10,072 nucleotides of DNA from CAYWHE01 sp964458125 (GCA_964458125.1 CAYWHE010000151.1:1-10072); one strand, 5' to 3'; shown: positions 1 through 7,909, numbered from the stretch's first letter. Numbers and translations: made by a program. Notes: a model not told the origin generated them from the letters alone.

Positions 1-1
1 G

Positions 2-1393
2 ATTGAACTGAGGGGTCATAGTTCGCTCGGCTTCCCTCAGAAATCCTATGCATTTGAAACGAGGGATTCGTTGGGCAATAACCAGAATGTTTCCCTCCTC
101 GGCCTGCCTCCGGAAAACGACTGGATCCTTTACGGACCCTATACGGATAAAACCCTTATCCGGAATGCGCTGACCTATAAAATCACCAATGAAATGGGCT
201 GGTATGCCAGCCGGACGGCCTTTTGCGAGTTGGTGATCAATACGGAATACAAAGGAATTTACGTCCTGATTGAACAGGTAAAAAGGGATGCCAACCGGGT
301 GAACATAGCCCCCCTGAATCCGGCAGATTCAGCGGGTGATGCCCTGACGGGCGGTTACATCCTTAAAATCGACTGGGTCAATTCAGCCGGCTGGACCTCT
401 TACTATCAGCCGGTGCAACCCAATACGCTGAACAATACCATATTCATTCAATATGTTTATCCAAGGGACAATGAAATCACCATTCCCCAGAAAAACTATA
501 TACAGGCTTATGTAGACAGCATGGAGGATGCCCTGGCCTCTCCCGGTTTTGCCAATCCCCTGACCGGGTTCCGGAAATATGCCGATGAAGCCTCCTTTAT
601 TGATTATTACCTTGTCAATGAAATCAGTAAAAACGTGGATGGTTACCGGCTCAGCACCTTTTTCAACAAGCAACGCAACAGCCTGGGCGGAAAGATCCGC
701 ATGGGTCCGGTGTGGGACTATAATCTGGCCTGGAACAATGCCGATTACTGCAATGCTCAAAACTATACCGGATGGGCCCTGCAGATCACCAATTTCTGTC
801 AGGCCGACATTCCCTTCTGGTTCGGCCGGATGCTTCAGGACACCAATTACACCAACCACCTGCGATGCCGTTACAACCAGCTTCGCAACTCCATCCTGGA
901 TACGTCCTACCTTTTTCATTACATCGATTCCATGGCGCTTTACCTGGATGAAGCCCAACTCAGGCATTATGATGCATATCCCATCCTGGGTATTTACGTA
1001 TGGCCCAATCCTCAGCCAATTCCTGCCACCTACACGGGTGAAATTGACAACCTGAAACTCTGGATTAAAAACAGGCTGACCTGGATGGATTCGAATTTAC
1101 CAGGCCATTGTTACAGTACCGGTACTGGTCCGGTTTTGGCCAATGCAGATGAGTTTACGGTTTACCCGAATCCATCGGGTGGCAATTTCGAGATCAGGTA
1201 TGAAGGGCCGGGTGGTCCGGGAATCCTTGAAATAAAGGATATGACGGGGAAAACGATTGTTCATCAAATCCTTCATCCGGCAGTTGACGGACAGCCTTCC
1301 ACGCTGGCTTTCGATGGCCTGGCAAAAGGCATGTACCTGGTTTCCCTGCAAAACCAAAGTCATTTCAGCTTTAAAAAACTGGTCATACAGTAA
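2..1393 (+). CDS. CotH family kinase-like protein with T9SS sorting domain (5' partial)
   Basis: The reading frame is open from the window edge, starting with IELRGHSSLGFPQKSY, so the true start and signal peptide lie upstream; the TTG at 71 is only an internal codon. The visible 463 residues carry the CotH signatures in order: LRGHSS near nt 8-25, DWILYGPYTDKTLIRN near 119-166, GIYVLIEQVKRDANRVNI near 257-310, SFIDYYLVNEISKNVDGYRLS, and GPVWDYNLAW at 704-733. CotH proteins are atypical protein kinases, known from Bacillus spore-coat phosphorylation; the WDYN aspartate matches the family's metal-binding position. From about 1160 to the stop there is a type A T9SS C-terminal domain (VYPNPSGGNFEI ... 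GMYLVSLQ ... KKLVIQ), which predicts export through the outer membrane and surface attachment or release. The substrate is unknown and kinase activity is inferred from family only. No clear terminator follows; the valS promoter begins about 30 nt downstream. Confidence 0.9.
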   Translation: MELRGHSSLGFPQKSYAFETRDSLGNNQNVSLLGLPPENDWILYGPYTDKTLIRNALTYKITNEMGWYASRTAFCELVINTEYKGIYVLIEQVKRDANRVNIAPLNPADSAGDALTGGYILKIDWVNSAGWTSYYQPVQPNTLNNTIFIQYVYPRDNEITIPQKNYIQAYVDSMEDALASPGFANPLTGFRKYADEASFIDYYLVNEISKNVDGYRLSTFFNKQRNSLGGKIRMGPVWDYNLAWNNADYCNAQNYTGWALQITNFCQADIPFWFGRMLQDTNYTNHLRCRYNQLRNSILDTSYLFHYIDSMALYLDEAQLRHYDAYPILGIYVWPNPQPIPATYTGEIDNLKLWIKNRLTWMDSNLPGHCYSTGTGPVLANADEFTVYPNPSGGNFEIRYEGPGGPGILEIKDMTGKTIVHQILHPAVDGQPSTLAFDGLAKGMYLVSLQNQSHFSFKKLVIQ

Positions 1394-1424
1394 TCTTCTT
1401 TTTCGGGGTATAATTTTCCGCATG

Positions 1425-1453
1425 TTGGGACTGAGGGCTTGTTTTTATATTTG
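1425..1453 (+). promoter_or_regulatory. Bacteroidota-type promoter of valS
   Basis: TTG at 1425-1427 and TATATTTG at 1446-1453 are separated by 18 nt. This matches the known Bacteroidota primary-sigma consensus TTG-N17-20-TAnnTTTG exactly. Transcription would be expected to begin a few bases after 1453, giving a leader of roughly a dozen bases before the ATG at 1472. It also decides the valS start, because the in-frame TTG at 1439 lies between the two promoter elements and would not be on the transcript. Confidence 0.75.
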
Positions 1454-1471
1454 CACCCAATTACCTCCTTC

Positions 1472-4165
1472 ATGGAAATTCCCAAAACATACAACCCTTC
1501 CCTTACTGAAAGTAAATGGTACAGTCACTGGCTCGAACAAGGTTTTTTCCGGTCCGTTCCGGATGATCGTACGCCCTATACGATAGTGATTCCCCCTCCC
1601 AATGTGACCGGTGTGTTACATATGGGTCATATGCTGAACAACACCATTCAGGACGTACTGATCCGCAGGGCCCGCATGATGGGCTATAACGCCTGCTGGG
1701 TTCCGGGAACCGACCATGCATCCATTGCCACCGAAGCCAAAGTGGTTGCCCTCCTGCGGGAAAAAGGCATAAAAAAAACAGACCTGACCCGTGAACAATT
1801 CCTGGAGCATGCCTGGGAATGGAAAACCAAATACGGCGGGATCATCCTCGAACAACTGAAAAAACTCGGAGCCTCCTGCGACTGGGAGCGAACGCGGTTT
1901 ACGATGGAGGAAAACCTGAGTGAAGCCGTACTTGACGTGTTCATCGACCTGTATCAAAAAGGCTTTATATACCGCGGAGTTCGCATGGTAAACTGGGATC
2001 CGCAGGGCCTTACAGCTGTCAGTGACGAAGAGGTCATCCACAAGGAAGTAAATTCCAAACTGTATTACGTGCGTTACCTGTTGATGGATGCTGATGAAAA
2101 GATTAACCTGCAGGATATGCAGGCTGTCCGGAAAAAAATGGAGGAAGGCCGGTGCATCACCATTGCTACCGTCCGGCCCGAAACCATCCTGGGAGATACT
2201 GCCGTTTGCGTTCATCCCGATGATGAGCGGTATAAAAACCTGAAAGGCAAAGTGGCGGTGATCCCGTTTGTGAACAGGAAGGTGCCCATCATCTATGACG
2301 ATTACATCCTGATGGAATTCGGCACCGGGGCCTTAAAGGTTACGCCCGCTCATGACATCAATGATTATAACCTGGGGGTGAAACACCAGTTGGAAATCAT
2401 CGATACCATAGCACCGGACGGGAAGATGAATAAAGCCGCCGGCCGTTACGAAGGTGTGGACCGCTTTGCCGTCCGCAAACAGATCGTGAAGGACCTTGAA
2501 GAAGCGGGGCACCTGGTGAAGACGGTGGATTACAAAAACAAGGTCGGGTACAGCGAACGCACCGATGCCGTCATTGAACCCAAACTTAGTCTACAGTGGT
2601 TCTTAAAGATGGACACGCTTTCGAAACCCGCCCTGGAACATGTGATGAATGACGATATCCGGCTGATCCCGGAGAAATTCAAAAACACCTACCGGCACTG
2701 GATGGAAAACGTACACGACTGGTGCATATCAAGACAACTCTGGTGGGGTCAACGCATTCCGGCCTGGCATGATGAGAAGGGGAATTTTGTTGTTTGCAAA
2801 ACAAGGGAGGAAGCTGAAAAGTTGTATACGAAAAAGTTTCCCGGAGCAGCTCCGGGCACACTTCGGCAGGACGAGGATGTACTGGACACCTGGTTTTCTT
2901 CCTGGCTCTGGCCCATCAGCGTATTTGACGGATTTAAAGATCCGGGAAATAAAGACATCTCTTATTACTATCCAACCAATGACCTGATCACTGCACCGGA
3001 GATCCTGTTTTTCTGGGTTGCCCGTATGATCATTGCCGGTTACGAATACCGGAAGGAAAAGCCATTTTCCCACGTTTACCTCACCGGAATCGTCCGGGAT
3101 AAACAGGGACGGAAGATGAGCAAATCACTTGGTAACAGCCCGGACCCGCTTGACCTAATTTCCCGATACGGGGCCGATGGAGTTCGTGTAGGCATGTTGT
3201 TAGCCTCCCCGGCGGGTAACGACCTCCTGTTCGATGAAGGGTTATGCGAACAGGGACGCAATTTCACCAATAAGGTGTGGAATGCCTTCCGCCTGGTAAA
3301 AGGCTGGGAGGTCAGTGCGGCAAGTCCCGGTGAACCTGAAAAGGTGGCCATACGCTGGTTTAAGGAACAACTGAACGCAGAAACCGCCGTCATTAATGAA
3401 CATTATTCCCGTTACCGCATCAGCGATGCCCTGATGGCAACCTATAAACTGGTATGGGATGATTTCTGCTCCTGGTATCTGGAATTGGTCAAACCCGAAT
3501 ATGGCAAACCGATTGACGAAACCACGTATACGGCCACGATTTCCTTTTTCGAACAACTGCTCGTGCTCCTGCATCCCTTTACGCCTTTTATCACGGAAGA
3601 AATCTGGCACCTGGTGCGTGAACGTAAAGAAAAGGACTGCATCATGGTGGCCCCGTGGCTCACGGCCCTTCCGGCTGACGGCCTGCTCCTGGAAGCTTTC
3701 GGGCATTTTGCCGAAGCCGTTGGCGCCATTCGAAATCTCCGGAACGAAAAAGGCATCTCTCCCAAGGAAGCATTACCACTCTATATCAGAGGCAAAGGTC
3801 CGATTGCCGGCGGTCATTTCGATGACCTGTTAAAGAAAATGGCCAACCTCTCCGAACTTGTTTATGTCCAGGATAAAAAGGAAAATGCCGTCTCCTTCCT
3901 GGTCAGATCGGATGAGTTTTATATCCCGCTTTCCGGTAAAATCAATGTTGCTGCAGAACTGGAAAAGCTGCATAAGGATCTTGCCTATCAGCAGGGATTT
4001 CTGAAATCGGTACGTGGAAAACTAGGCAATGAGCGCTTCATGGCCAATGCCAAACCTGAGTTGCTTACTATTGAAAAACAGAAGGAGGCTGATGCCCTGT
4101 CCAAGATCAGGGCACTGGAAGAACAGCTCGCTATTTTAAAAAACGAAGTGACCGGGCAGAACTGA
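1472..4165 (+). CDS. valS: Valyl-tRNA synthetase
   Basis: Class Ia aminoacyl-tRNA synthetase that charges tRNA-Val with valine using ATP and hydrolyses mischarged Thr-tRNA in its editing domain; cytoplasmic. From ATG 1472 the product is 897 residues, normal for ValS. Residues seen: PPPNVTGVLHMGH at 41-53 (HIGH motif as HMGH), the CP1 editing segment with TVRPETILGDTAV around 233-245 and GALKVTPAHD around 290, DWCISRQLWWGQRIPAW around 416, and KMSKS intact at 548-552. A charged heptad-rich C-terminal stretch (from about residue 827, INVAAELEKLHKDL) is the usual ValS coiled-coil arm. I prefer ATG 1472 over the in-frame TTG 1439 because MEIPKTYNP fits the family start and the TTG lies inside the promoter. 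The gene stands alone on its transcript and ends 2 nt before the stop of convergent pcm. Confidence 0.97.
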   Translation: MEIPKTYNPSLTESKWYSHWLEQGFFRSVPDDRTPYTIVIPPPNVTGVLHMGHMLNNTIQDVLIRRARMMGYNACWVPGTDHASIATEAKVVALLREKGIKKTDLTREQFLEHAWEWKTKYGGIILEQLKKLGASCDWERTRFTMEENLSEAVLDVFIDLYQKGFIYRGVRMVNWDPQGLTAVSDEEVIHKEVNSKLYYVRYLLMDADEKINLQDMQAVRKKMEEGRCITIATVRPETILGDTAVCVHPDDERYKNLKGKVAVIPFVNRKVPIIYDDYILMEFGTGALKVTPAHDINDYNLGVKHQLEIIDTIAPDGKMNKAAGRYEGVDRFAVRKQIVKDLEEAGHLVKTVDYKNKVGYSERTDAVIEPKLSLQWFLKMDTLSKPALEHVMNDDIRLIPEKFKNTYRHWMENVHDWCISRQLWWGQRIPAWHDEKGNFVVCKTREEAEKLYTKKFPGAAPGTLRQDEDVLDTWFSSWLWPISVFDGFKDPGNKDISYYYPTNDLITAPEILFFWVARMIIAGYEYRKEKPFSHVYLTGIVRDKQGRKMSKSLGNSPDPLDLISRYGADGVRVGMLLASPAGNDLLFDEGLCEQGRNFTNKVWNAFRLVKGWEVSAASPGEPEKVAIRWFKEQLNAETAVINEHYSRYRISDALMATYKLVWDDFCSWYLELVKPEYGKPIDETTYTATISFFEQLLVLLHPFTPFITEEIWHLVRERKEKDCIMVAPWLTALPADGLLLEAFGHFAEAVGAIRNLRNEKGISPKEALPLYIRGKGPIAGGHFDDLLKKMANLSELVYVQDKKENAVSFLVRSDEFYIPLSGKINVAAELEKLHKDLAYQQGFLKSVRGKLGNERFMANAKPELLTIEKQKEADALSKIRALEEQLAILKNEVTGQN

Positions 4166-4167
4166 CC

Positions 4168-4812
4168 TTACCGTACCTTGTTTTCCAGCATGGGCACGAA
4201 ACGAAACGTGTCAAGGTCAATCCGCTCATACTGGTTATCACCCTTTTTCAGCATGGTCACCATGACCTGGTCGCCGAGGCCAACGGGTACAACCAGGATA
4301 CCCCCGGTTTTCATTTGCTTTAACAATTCCTCAGGGACCTCAGGGGCCCCGCAGGTAACAATAATTTTGTCAAAGGGTGCGAAAGCAGCCAATCCCTTAA
4401 ACCCATCGCCAAAAAAAAGTTTCGGGTAATGGTTGAGTTCTCCCAGCAATTTTTTTGTCTTCTCGAAAAGTTCACGGTGCCGTTCAATGGAATAAACCTT
4501 TGCTCCCAATTCACACAAGACTGCTGTCTGGTAACCTGAGCCGGTTCCGATTTCCAGCACCTTATCCCCTTTGTTCAGCAACAGCAACTGGCTTTGGTAG
4601 GCAACCGTATAAGGCTGGGAGATGGTTTGGCCCGCGGCAATCGGGAAGGCCCGGTCTTCATAAGCATATTCCAGGAAGGCATTATCCATAAAAACATGGC
4701 GCGGAATTTTTCCAATGGCCTCCAGCACTTTTTCCTCAGCAATACCTTTTTTACGGATGGCCTCCACCAGTTTTTTACGCATGCCCTGATGACGCAATGA
4801 ATCCACAATCAT
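4168..4812 (-). CDS. pcm: Protein-L-isoaspartate O-methyltransferase
   Basis: SAM-dependent repair enzyme that methylates the abnormal isoaspartyl carboxyl in aged proteins so that it can revert to aspartate; cytoplasmic. The 214-residue length is typical. Signatures: GQTISQPYTVAYQ at 61-73 (substrate-binding loop), VLEIGTGSGYQTAVL at 85-99 (SAM motif I), YSIERHREL at 107-115 with acidic E110 after strand beta2, KIIVTCGAPEVP at 149-160, and FRFVPML near the C terminus. The ATG at 4812 is preceded by AAAAGGAAAG (complement of 4814-4823), a plausible ribosome binding site. A weak -7-like TAATTTTA lies at 4842-4835 on the minus strand, but I see no good TTG partner. Convergent with valS with 2 nt between stop codons, so no terminator fits between them. 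It reads away from the five-gene run and is probably monocistronic. Confidence 0.96.
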   Translation of the reverse strand: MIVDSLRHQGMRKKLVEAIRKKGIAEEKVLEAIGKIPRHVFMDNAFLEYAYEDRAFPIAAGQTISQPYTVAYQSQLLLLNKGDKVLEIGTGSGYQTAVLCELGAKVYSIERHRELFEKTKKLLGELNHYPKLFFGDGFKGLAAFAPFDKIIVTCGAPEVPEELLKQMKTGGILVVPVGLGDQVMVTMLKKGDNQYERIDLDTFRFVPMLENKVR

Positions 4813-5186
4813 ACTTTCCTTTTATTAACGGGAGTAAAATTACCGATAAATAGTCCATCCGTTTCCGGCCGCCGTATTTTTTATTCACACCGGGCCTGAA
4901 ATCAAGGGTATGAACTCCAGGGCAAGCCCTGGATCCCTCCCGATTCGTTTCGCGACCGGGATTCATTCGACTACGACTTTCACTTCGGACTTTGTCCTTG
5001 TAAAAGTCAAGTCGAATTGAATTAAAAATCCAGTTCCGAAGGGTTAAAATCTGGTTTTATCTGAGTACCGGCAGTACTGTTGCCATAATTAACAAGGTTC
5101 ATGTTAAAAAAAATACCAATAAATGGAAGCCGCCATCGTTTAAATATGTACATTTATCAAACCTATCCGGCCAGAACACCCTGAAG
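4813..5186. other. Divergent intergenic region, 374 nt, containing a dispersed repeat
   Basis: No credible gene is present. Its middle third (4901-5021) is repeat copy 1. The left part (4813-4900) must hold the pcm promoter and leader. The right part (5022-5186) must hold the promoter of the five-gene run. The best -7-like matches there are TAAATATG at 5141-5148 and TACATTTA at 5149-5156, each one base off TAnnTTTG, and neither has a correctly placed TTG, so I do not call a promoter. The minus-strand frame 4966-4775 runs out of the repeat into pcm and is not a gene. Confidence 0.7.
4901..5021 (+). repeat. Dispersed intergenic repeat, copy 1 (121 bp)
   Basis: It aligns without gaps to 9847-9967, with 14 differences in 121 positions counted by eye; nine of those fall in one 28-nt block (4915-4942). 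Three structured parts are visible. First, TCCAGGGC-AA-GCCCTGGA (4916-4933) is a perfect palindrome in this copy only. Hairpin A (4938-4961) has outer TCCCG/CGGGA and inner TCG/CGA arms. Hairpin B has ATTCGACT at 4965-4972 paired with AGTCGAAT at 5010-5017, then GACTTT at 4975-4980 with AAAGTC at 5003-5008, and a small apical GGAC-TTT-GTCC at 4987-4997. It lies between divergent genes, so it is not serving as their terminator. I do not recognise a named repeat family. Confidence 0.85.
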
Positions 5187-6071
5187 ATGACCATACATAA
5201 AATGCAGTATCGAATGCACCTCCTGGTGTTCACACTGCTTATCGGCATAGTTTCCTGTAAAAAATATGAGGAGGAAACCATCAGCGGCAACCAGGCGCCA
5301 CCGGACGGAACGGTTTCTACGGTTACCATTGAAAACTATGTCAATAAGGTATATATCAGTGTGCTGGGCCGGAAGCCGGATCAAACCGAATCAGGGGCCG
5401 GCATCAGCATCCTGCGCCAGACCAATCTCTCCGGTCCGGGCCGGATGCAGTTTCTCGATGAAGTGTTCAGCAACCCGGAATACAAGACCAATCTCTATGA
5501 AAAGGCCAAGATTGATCTGCTGAACAACCTGGACACCACTGAAATTGCCGTTTATATCAGCATATTCAATACACTGTTGCTTGACTCCGCATATATGGCC
5601 AGCTGGGATCTGCTTCAGGCTGAGCTGAACCGCCTATACGATATGCAGAATATTTCCATTGATATGCAGACCGGGGCGTTGGACGAAAGGGGCCTGTTCA
5701 GGCGCTGCTGCAACAATTATTTTTATGACCAGATCAACATGGGTTCGCTGAACTTTGTTGTTTCCCTTTTCCAGCATTTCCTCGACCGGTATCCGACGGA
5801 TTACGAATTGCAACAGGGAATACAGATCGTCAACGGAAACAGCGGAACTCTCTTCCTTCAGACAGGACTTTCCAAAAGCGATCTGCTCGACATATTTTTT
5901 GCATCTTCCGATTATTACGAGGGGCAGGTCCGGCAATATTATAAACGGTATTTGTTCCGTTCGCCCGGTTCCTCCGAAATGGGCCTGGCCACGCAAAAAT
6001 ACCAGAGTACGGGGGATTATGAACAAATGCAAAAAGACATTTTAGCCACCAATGAATACATCGGTATTTAA
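5187..6071 (+). CDS. Lipoprotein with three DUF4214-like helical modules
   Basis: 294 residues of unknown function. The start has a short hydrophobic signal ending in the lipobox-like IVSC, with Cys24 as the predicted lipid anchor; in-frame ATGs at 5202 and 5214 would also leave most of the signal, so the exact start is uncertain. Three modules share the pattern [YF]-x-x-[VFY]-L-x-R-x-P-x3-E, then a helix, then F-x-x-[NS]-x-[ED]-Y: residues 50-99 (VLGRKPDQTE ... FSNPEY), 189-243 (FLDRYPTDYE ... FASSDY) and 246-291 (LFRSPGSSE ... LATNEY). This resembles DUF4214 (phycobilisome-linker-like) modules, by pattern only. Residues 100-188 form a separate helical region with a vicinal Cys174-Cys175. 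It is the first gene of the five-gene run and overlaps the next by 20 nt. A scaffolding or binding role in the envelope is a guess. Confidence 0.85.
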   Translation: MTIHKMQYRMHLLVFTLLIGIVSCKKYEEETISGNQAPPDGTVSTVTIENYVNKVYISVLGRKPDQTESGAGISILRQTNLSGPGRMQFLDEVFSNPEYKTNLYEKAKIDLLNNLDTTEIAVYISIFNTLLLDSAYMASWDLLQAELNRLYDMQNISIDMQTGALDERGLFRRCCNNYFYDQINMGSLNFVVSLFQHFLDRYPTDYELQQGIQIVNGNSGTLFLQTGLSKSDLLDIFFASSDYYEGQVRQYYKRYLFRSPGSSEMGLATQKYQSTGDYEQMQKDILATNEYIGI

Positions 6072-6564
6072 ACGTCAACACCTACGAAACCTGCTGACTG
6101 TCTGCTTCCTGGTTATCCTGTCCGGCGGATGCACCAAGGAAAAGACCTTTGTTTACGAGGTACAGGATGAAACCATCCGCGCGGAAAGCGGTGATAAAGC
6201 AACAGCTAAAACAACAACGGAATTTATTTCCATTGCTTATTCCGATTTATTCGGCACGACCATTTCCCAGGATAAATTATTTAAACTGAATAAGGCCTAT
6301 ACTTCCTTTGGGGACAAAAAACTGATTGAGGACCGCATCATCAGGAATTTTCTGAACGCCCCGGGCGTCCTCCTGCCTTCCGACCAGGATATGCGGGATG
6401 ATATCGGTGTTTTTGTCGTCAATGCCTACAAGAAATTCTTCAACCGTCTCCCCGATGAATTTGAAAAGTATTATCTCGTCAACCTGATTCAGACCGATAC
6501 GAATATAACAGCTGTTGACGTTTACTATGCCATCATGACTTCCAATGAATACCGTTACTACTGA
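6052..6564 (+). CDS. Small lipoprotein, shorter relative of the preceding gene
   Basis: 170 residues of unknown function. The signal peptide ends in LSGGC with Cys27 as the likely lipidated residue. The mature part has a degenerate module at about 57-104 (EFISIAYSDLFG ... FLNAPGV), in which the R-x-P core is lost, and a well-kept module at 119-167 (VFVVNAYKKFFNRLPDEFE ... IMTSNEY). The last module and the C-terminal NEY match the end of the upstream protein (NEYIGI against NEYRYY), so the two genes look like paralogues by duplication. The start ATG lies inside the AATGAATAC that encodes the upstream NEY, giving a 20-nt overlap; the same arrangement recurs at this gene's own 3' end. It probably acts with the upstream lipoprotein and the downstream Tat protein in the periplasm or at a membrane surface (inference). 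Confidence 0.82.
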   Translation: MNTSVFKRQHLRNLLTVCFLVILSGGCTKEKTFVYEVQDETIRAESGDKATAKTTTEFISIAYSDLFGTTISQDKLFKLNKAYTSFGDKKLIEDRIIRNFLNAPGVLLPSDQDMRDDIGVFVVNAYKKFFNRLPDEFEKYYLVNLIQTDTNITAVDVYYAIMTSNEYRYY

Positions 6565-7909
6565 TCCTTCATCCCGCAGCGACCGCAGATCCTTCCTGAA
6601 AAAAGCCGGGCTGGCTGCAGCCGGGGCCTTTGTCATGCCCTACATCCTGCCGTCCGGGCGACTGTTTGCCGCATCGGGTGCGCGCAGGGCCAACCACGTG
6701 GTATTTTGCCTGTATGCAGGTGGTGTCCGGAATTTCGAATCGGTGCAGAAAGCAGAAGGCAACCTGATGCCCAACATCCTGAACGGAAATGAAAGCATTT
6801 CGCCCGATCTGTTGCCGTATATGGATGTCTTGCCTCCTGCGCCGCTTGCTCAGCCCCTGCAAAATTCCGGCACTCTTTATAAAAATGTACTTTATGCCAA
6901 TGGTCCCACGGGTCATTACAATGGCCATACCTGTGCCATAACGGGGGCTTATACGACAACAGACCTGAGCATCAAGGATCATCCGACCAACCCGACGGTG
7001 TTTGAATATTACCGCAAACACAACAGTCCCGTTAAAACGGCGCTGAACTCCTGGTGGATATCCAATACACTTGGGCCTTACCCGGCTTTAAACTTCAGCA
7101 AATACCCCGGCTATGGTTCCGCTTACGGGGCAAATTTTATGGCTCCCACGGCCCTGATCAGTGTGGATGGTTTCGATGTGCTGGGAAACATGAAGCAATT
7201 CAGCAGCCCGGAAGAAGCGGCCATCGTCAAAATGCGGGGATTTATGGATCATAACTTCAAACGCAGTTTTGTGGACGGGGATGCCGGCATTACCAATACG
7301 GAGGCGGAAGCGCTGCAGCTTCAGAATTTTATCAGCGACTCCTTTAACAAAGCGGTCGGCGGGCAGTATGTGAATCCCTGGGGCGCTGGCGCTTCCATGA
7401 ATAACGACATGTTCAATATTTTCTTTGCTGAAGAAATCATCAAACAGTTTAAGCCGGAACTGCTCGTGGTCAACATGCAGGATGTGGACGTTTGTCATAC
7501 CAACTTCACCCAGTACTGCAACAACCTGCGGAAGGCCGATTATTCCGTGGCGCATCTCTGGAACACCATTCAGAATACTCCGGGCATGGCCAATGACACC
7601 ATTATGATTGTGGCCCCCGAACATGGCCGCAACCTGGATGGCAACACATTCCTGGATGTGAACGGACGAAAAGCGCTTGATCACACTGCAAATGTTGACG
7701 GCAGCGGGGATCAGACAGCACGGGAAATTTTCTGTCTGATCGTCGGCCCCCCGTCCAAGGTAAACCAGGGCCAGGTCATCAACGGACAGGCCGGGGAGAG
7801 TATTGAAATTGTATCCGCCATCGCCAATATCTTAGGATTTGATTCCGATGTCCCCGGCGGTATGCTCAAACCATTTTCCAGTTGTGCCGTTCAATCCGCA
7901 TTTATCTGA
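6545..7909 (+). CDS. Tat-exported DUF1501 family protein (alkaline phosphatase/sulfatase superfamily-like)
   Basis: 454 residues. The N terminus has a twin-arginine signal DRRSFLKKAG (Arg14-Arg15) followed by a hydrophobic stretch, so the protein should be exported folded, often with bound metal. The mature part begins NHVVFCLYAGGVRNFES, the position where DUF1501 proteins usually read something like LxGGNDGL. Further superfamily-like metal sites are DVDVCHTNF at 313-321, VAPEHGRN at 356-363 and DHT at 379-381. DUF1501 is a largely uncharacterised family, and hydrolase activity on a phosphate or sulfate ester is possible but not shown. The usual ND pair near the N terminus is replaced by VRNF, so activity may be altered or lost. 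The ATG lies within the preceding gene (20-nt overlap), and the stop TGA shares its last base with the next ATG. In other bacteria DUF1501 genes pair with DUF1800 or DUF1549/DUF1553 partners. Confidence 0.88.
   Translation: MNTVTTDPSSRSDRRSFLKKAGLAAAGAFVMPYILPSGRLFAASGARRANHVVFCLYAGGVRNFESVQKAEGNLMPNILNGNESISPDLLPYMDVLPPAPLAQPLQNSGTLYKNVLYANGPTGHYNGHTCAITGAYTTTDLSIKDHPTNPTVFEYYRKHNSPVKTALNSWWISNTLGPYPALNFSKYPGYGSAYGANFMAPTALISVDGFDVLGNMKQFSSPEEAAIVKMRGFMDHNFKRSFVDGDAGITNTEAEALQLQNFISDSFNKAVGGQYVNPWGAGASMNNDMFNIFFAEEIIKQFKPELLVVNMQDVDVCHTNFTQYCNNLRKADYSVAHLWNTIQNTPGMANDTIMIVAPEHGRNLDGNTFLDVNGRKALDHTANVDGSGDQTAREIFCLIVGPPSKVNQGQVINGQAGESIEIVSAIANILGFDSDVPGGMLKPFSSCAVQSAFI

Noticed and set aside
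383..967. Long minus-strand open frame opposite the CotH gene
   Set aside because: The + strand has clear CotH motifs over the same bases; the minus frame has no recognisable domain. Other long opposite frames in valS, DUF1501 and the lipoproteins were dismissed for the same reason.
1439..1471. TTG start extending valS by 11 residues
   Set aside because: The codon sits between the two promoter elements, and ATG 1472 gives the usual ValS N terminus.
4775..4966. Minus-strand small ORF beginning MNPGRE
   Set aside because: It is a reading of the dispersed repeat running into pcm; the same reading recurs at 9685-9912 over ogt, so it reflects the repeat and not a gene.
4938..5017. Rho-independent terminator in repeat copy 1
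   Set aside because: The copy lies upstream of both flanking genes and no T-run follows the hairpins.
5141..5156. Promoter for the five-gene run at TAAATATG or TACATTTA
   Set aside because: Each misses one consensus base and neither has a TTG at the required distance, so support is too weak to call.
5687..5715. Haem or metal site at the vicinal cysteines of the first lipoprotein
   Set aside because: RRCCNN has no adjacent His or CXXCH-like pattern; nothing supports cofactor binding.
7882..7908. TTG start for the CX4CH lipoprotein gene
   Set aside because: ATG 7909 overlaps the DUF1501 stop as TGATG, a common coupling arrangement, and gives a better-sized signal peptide.
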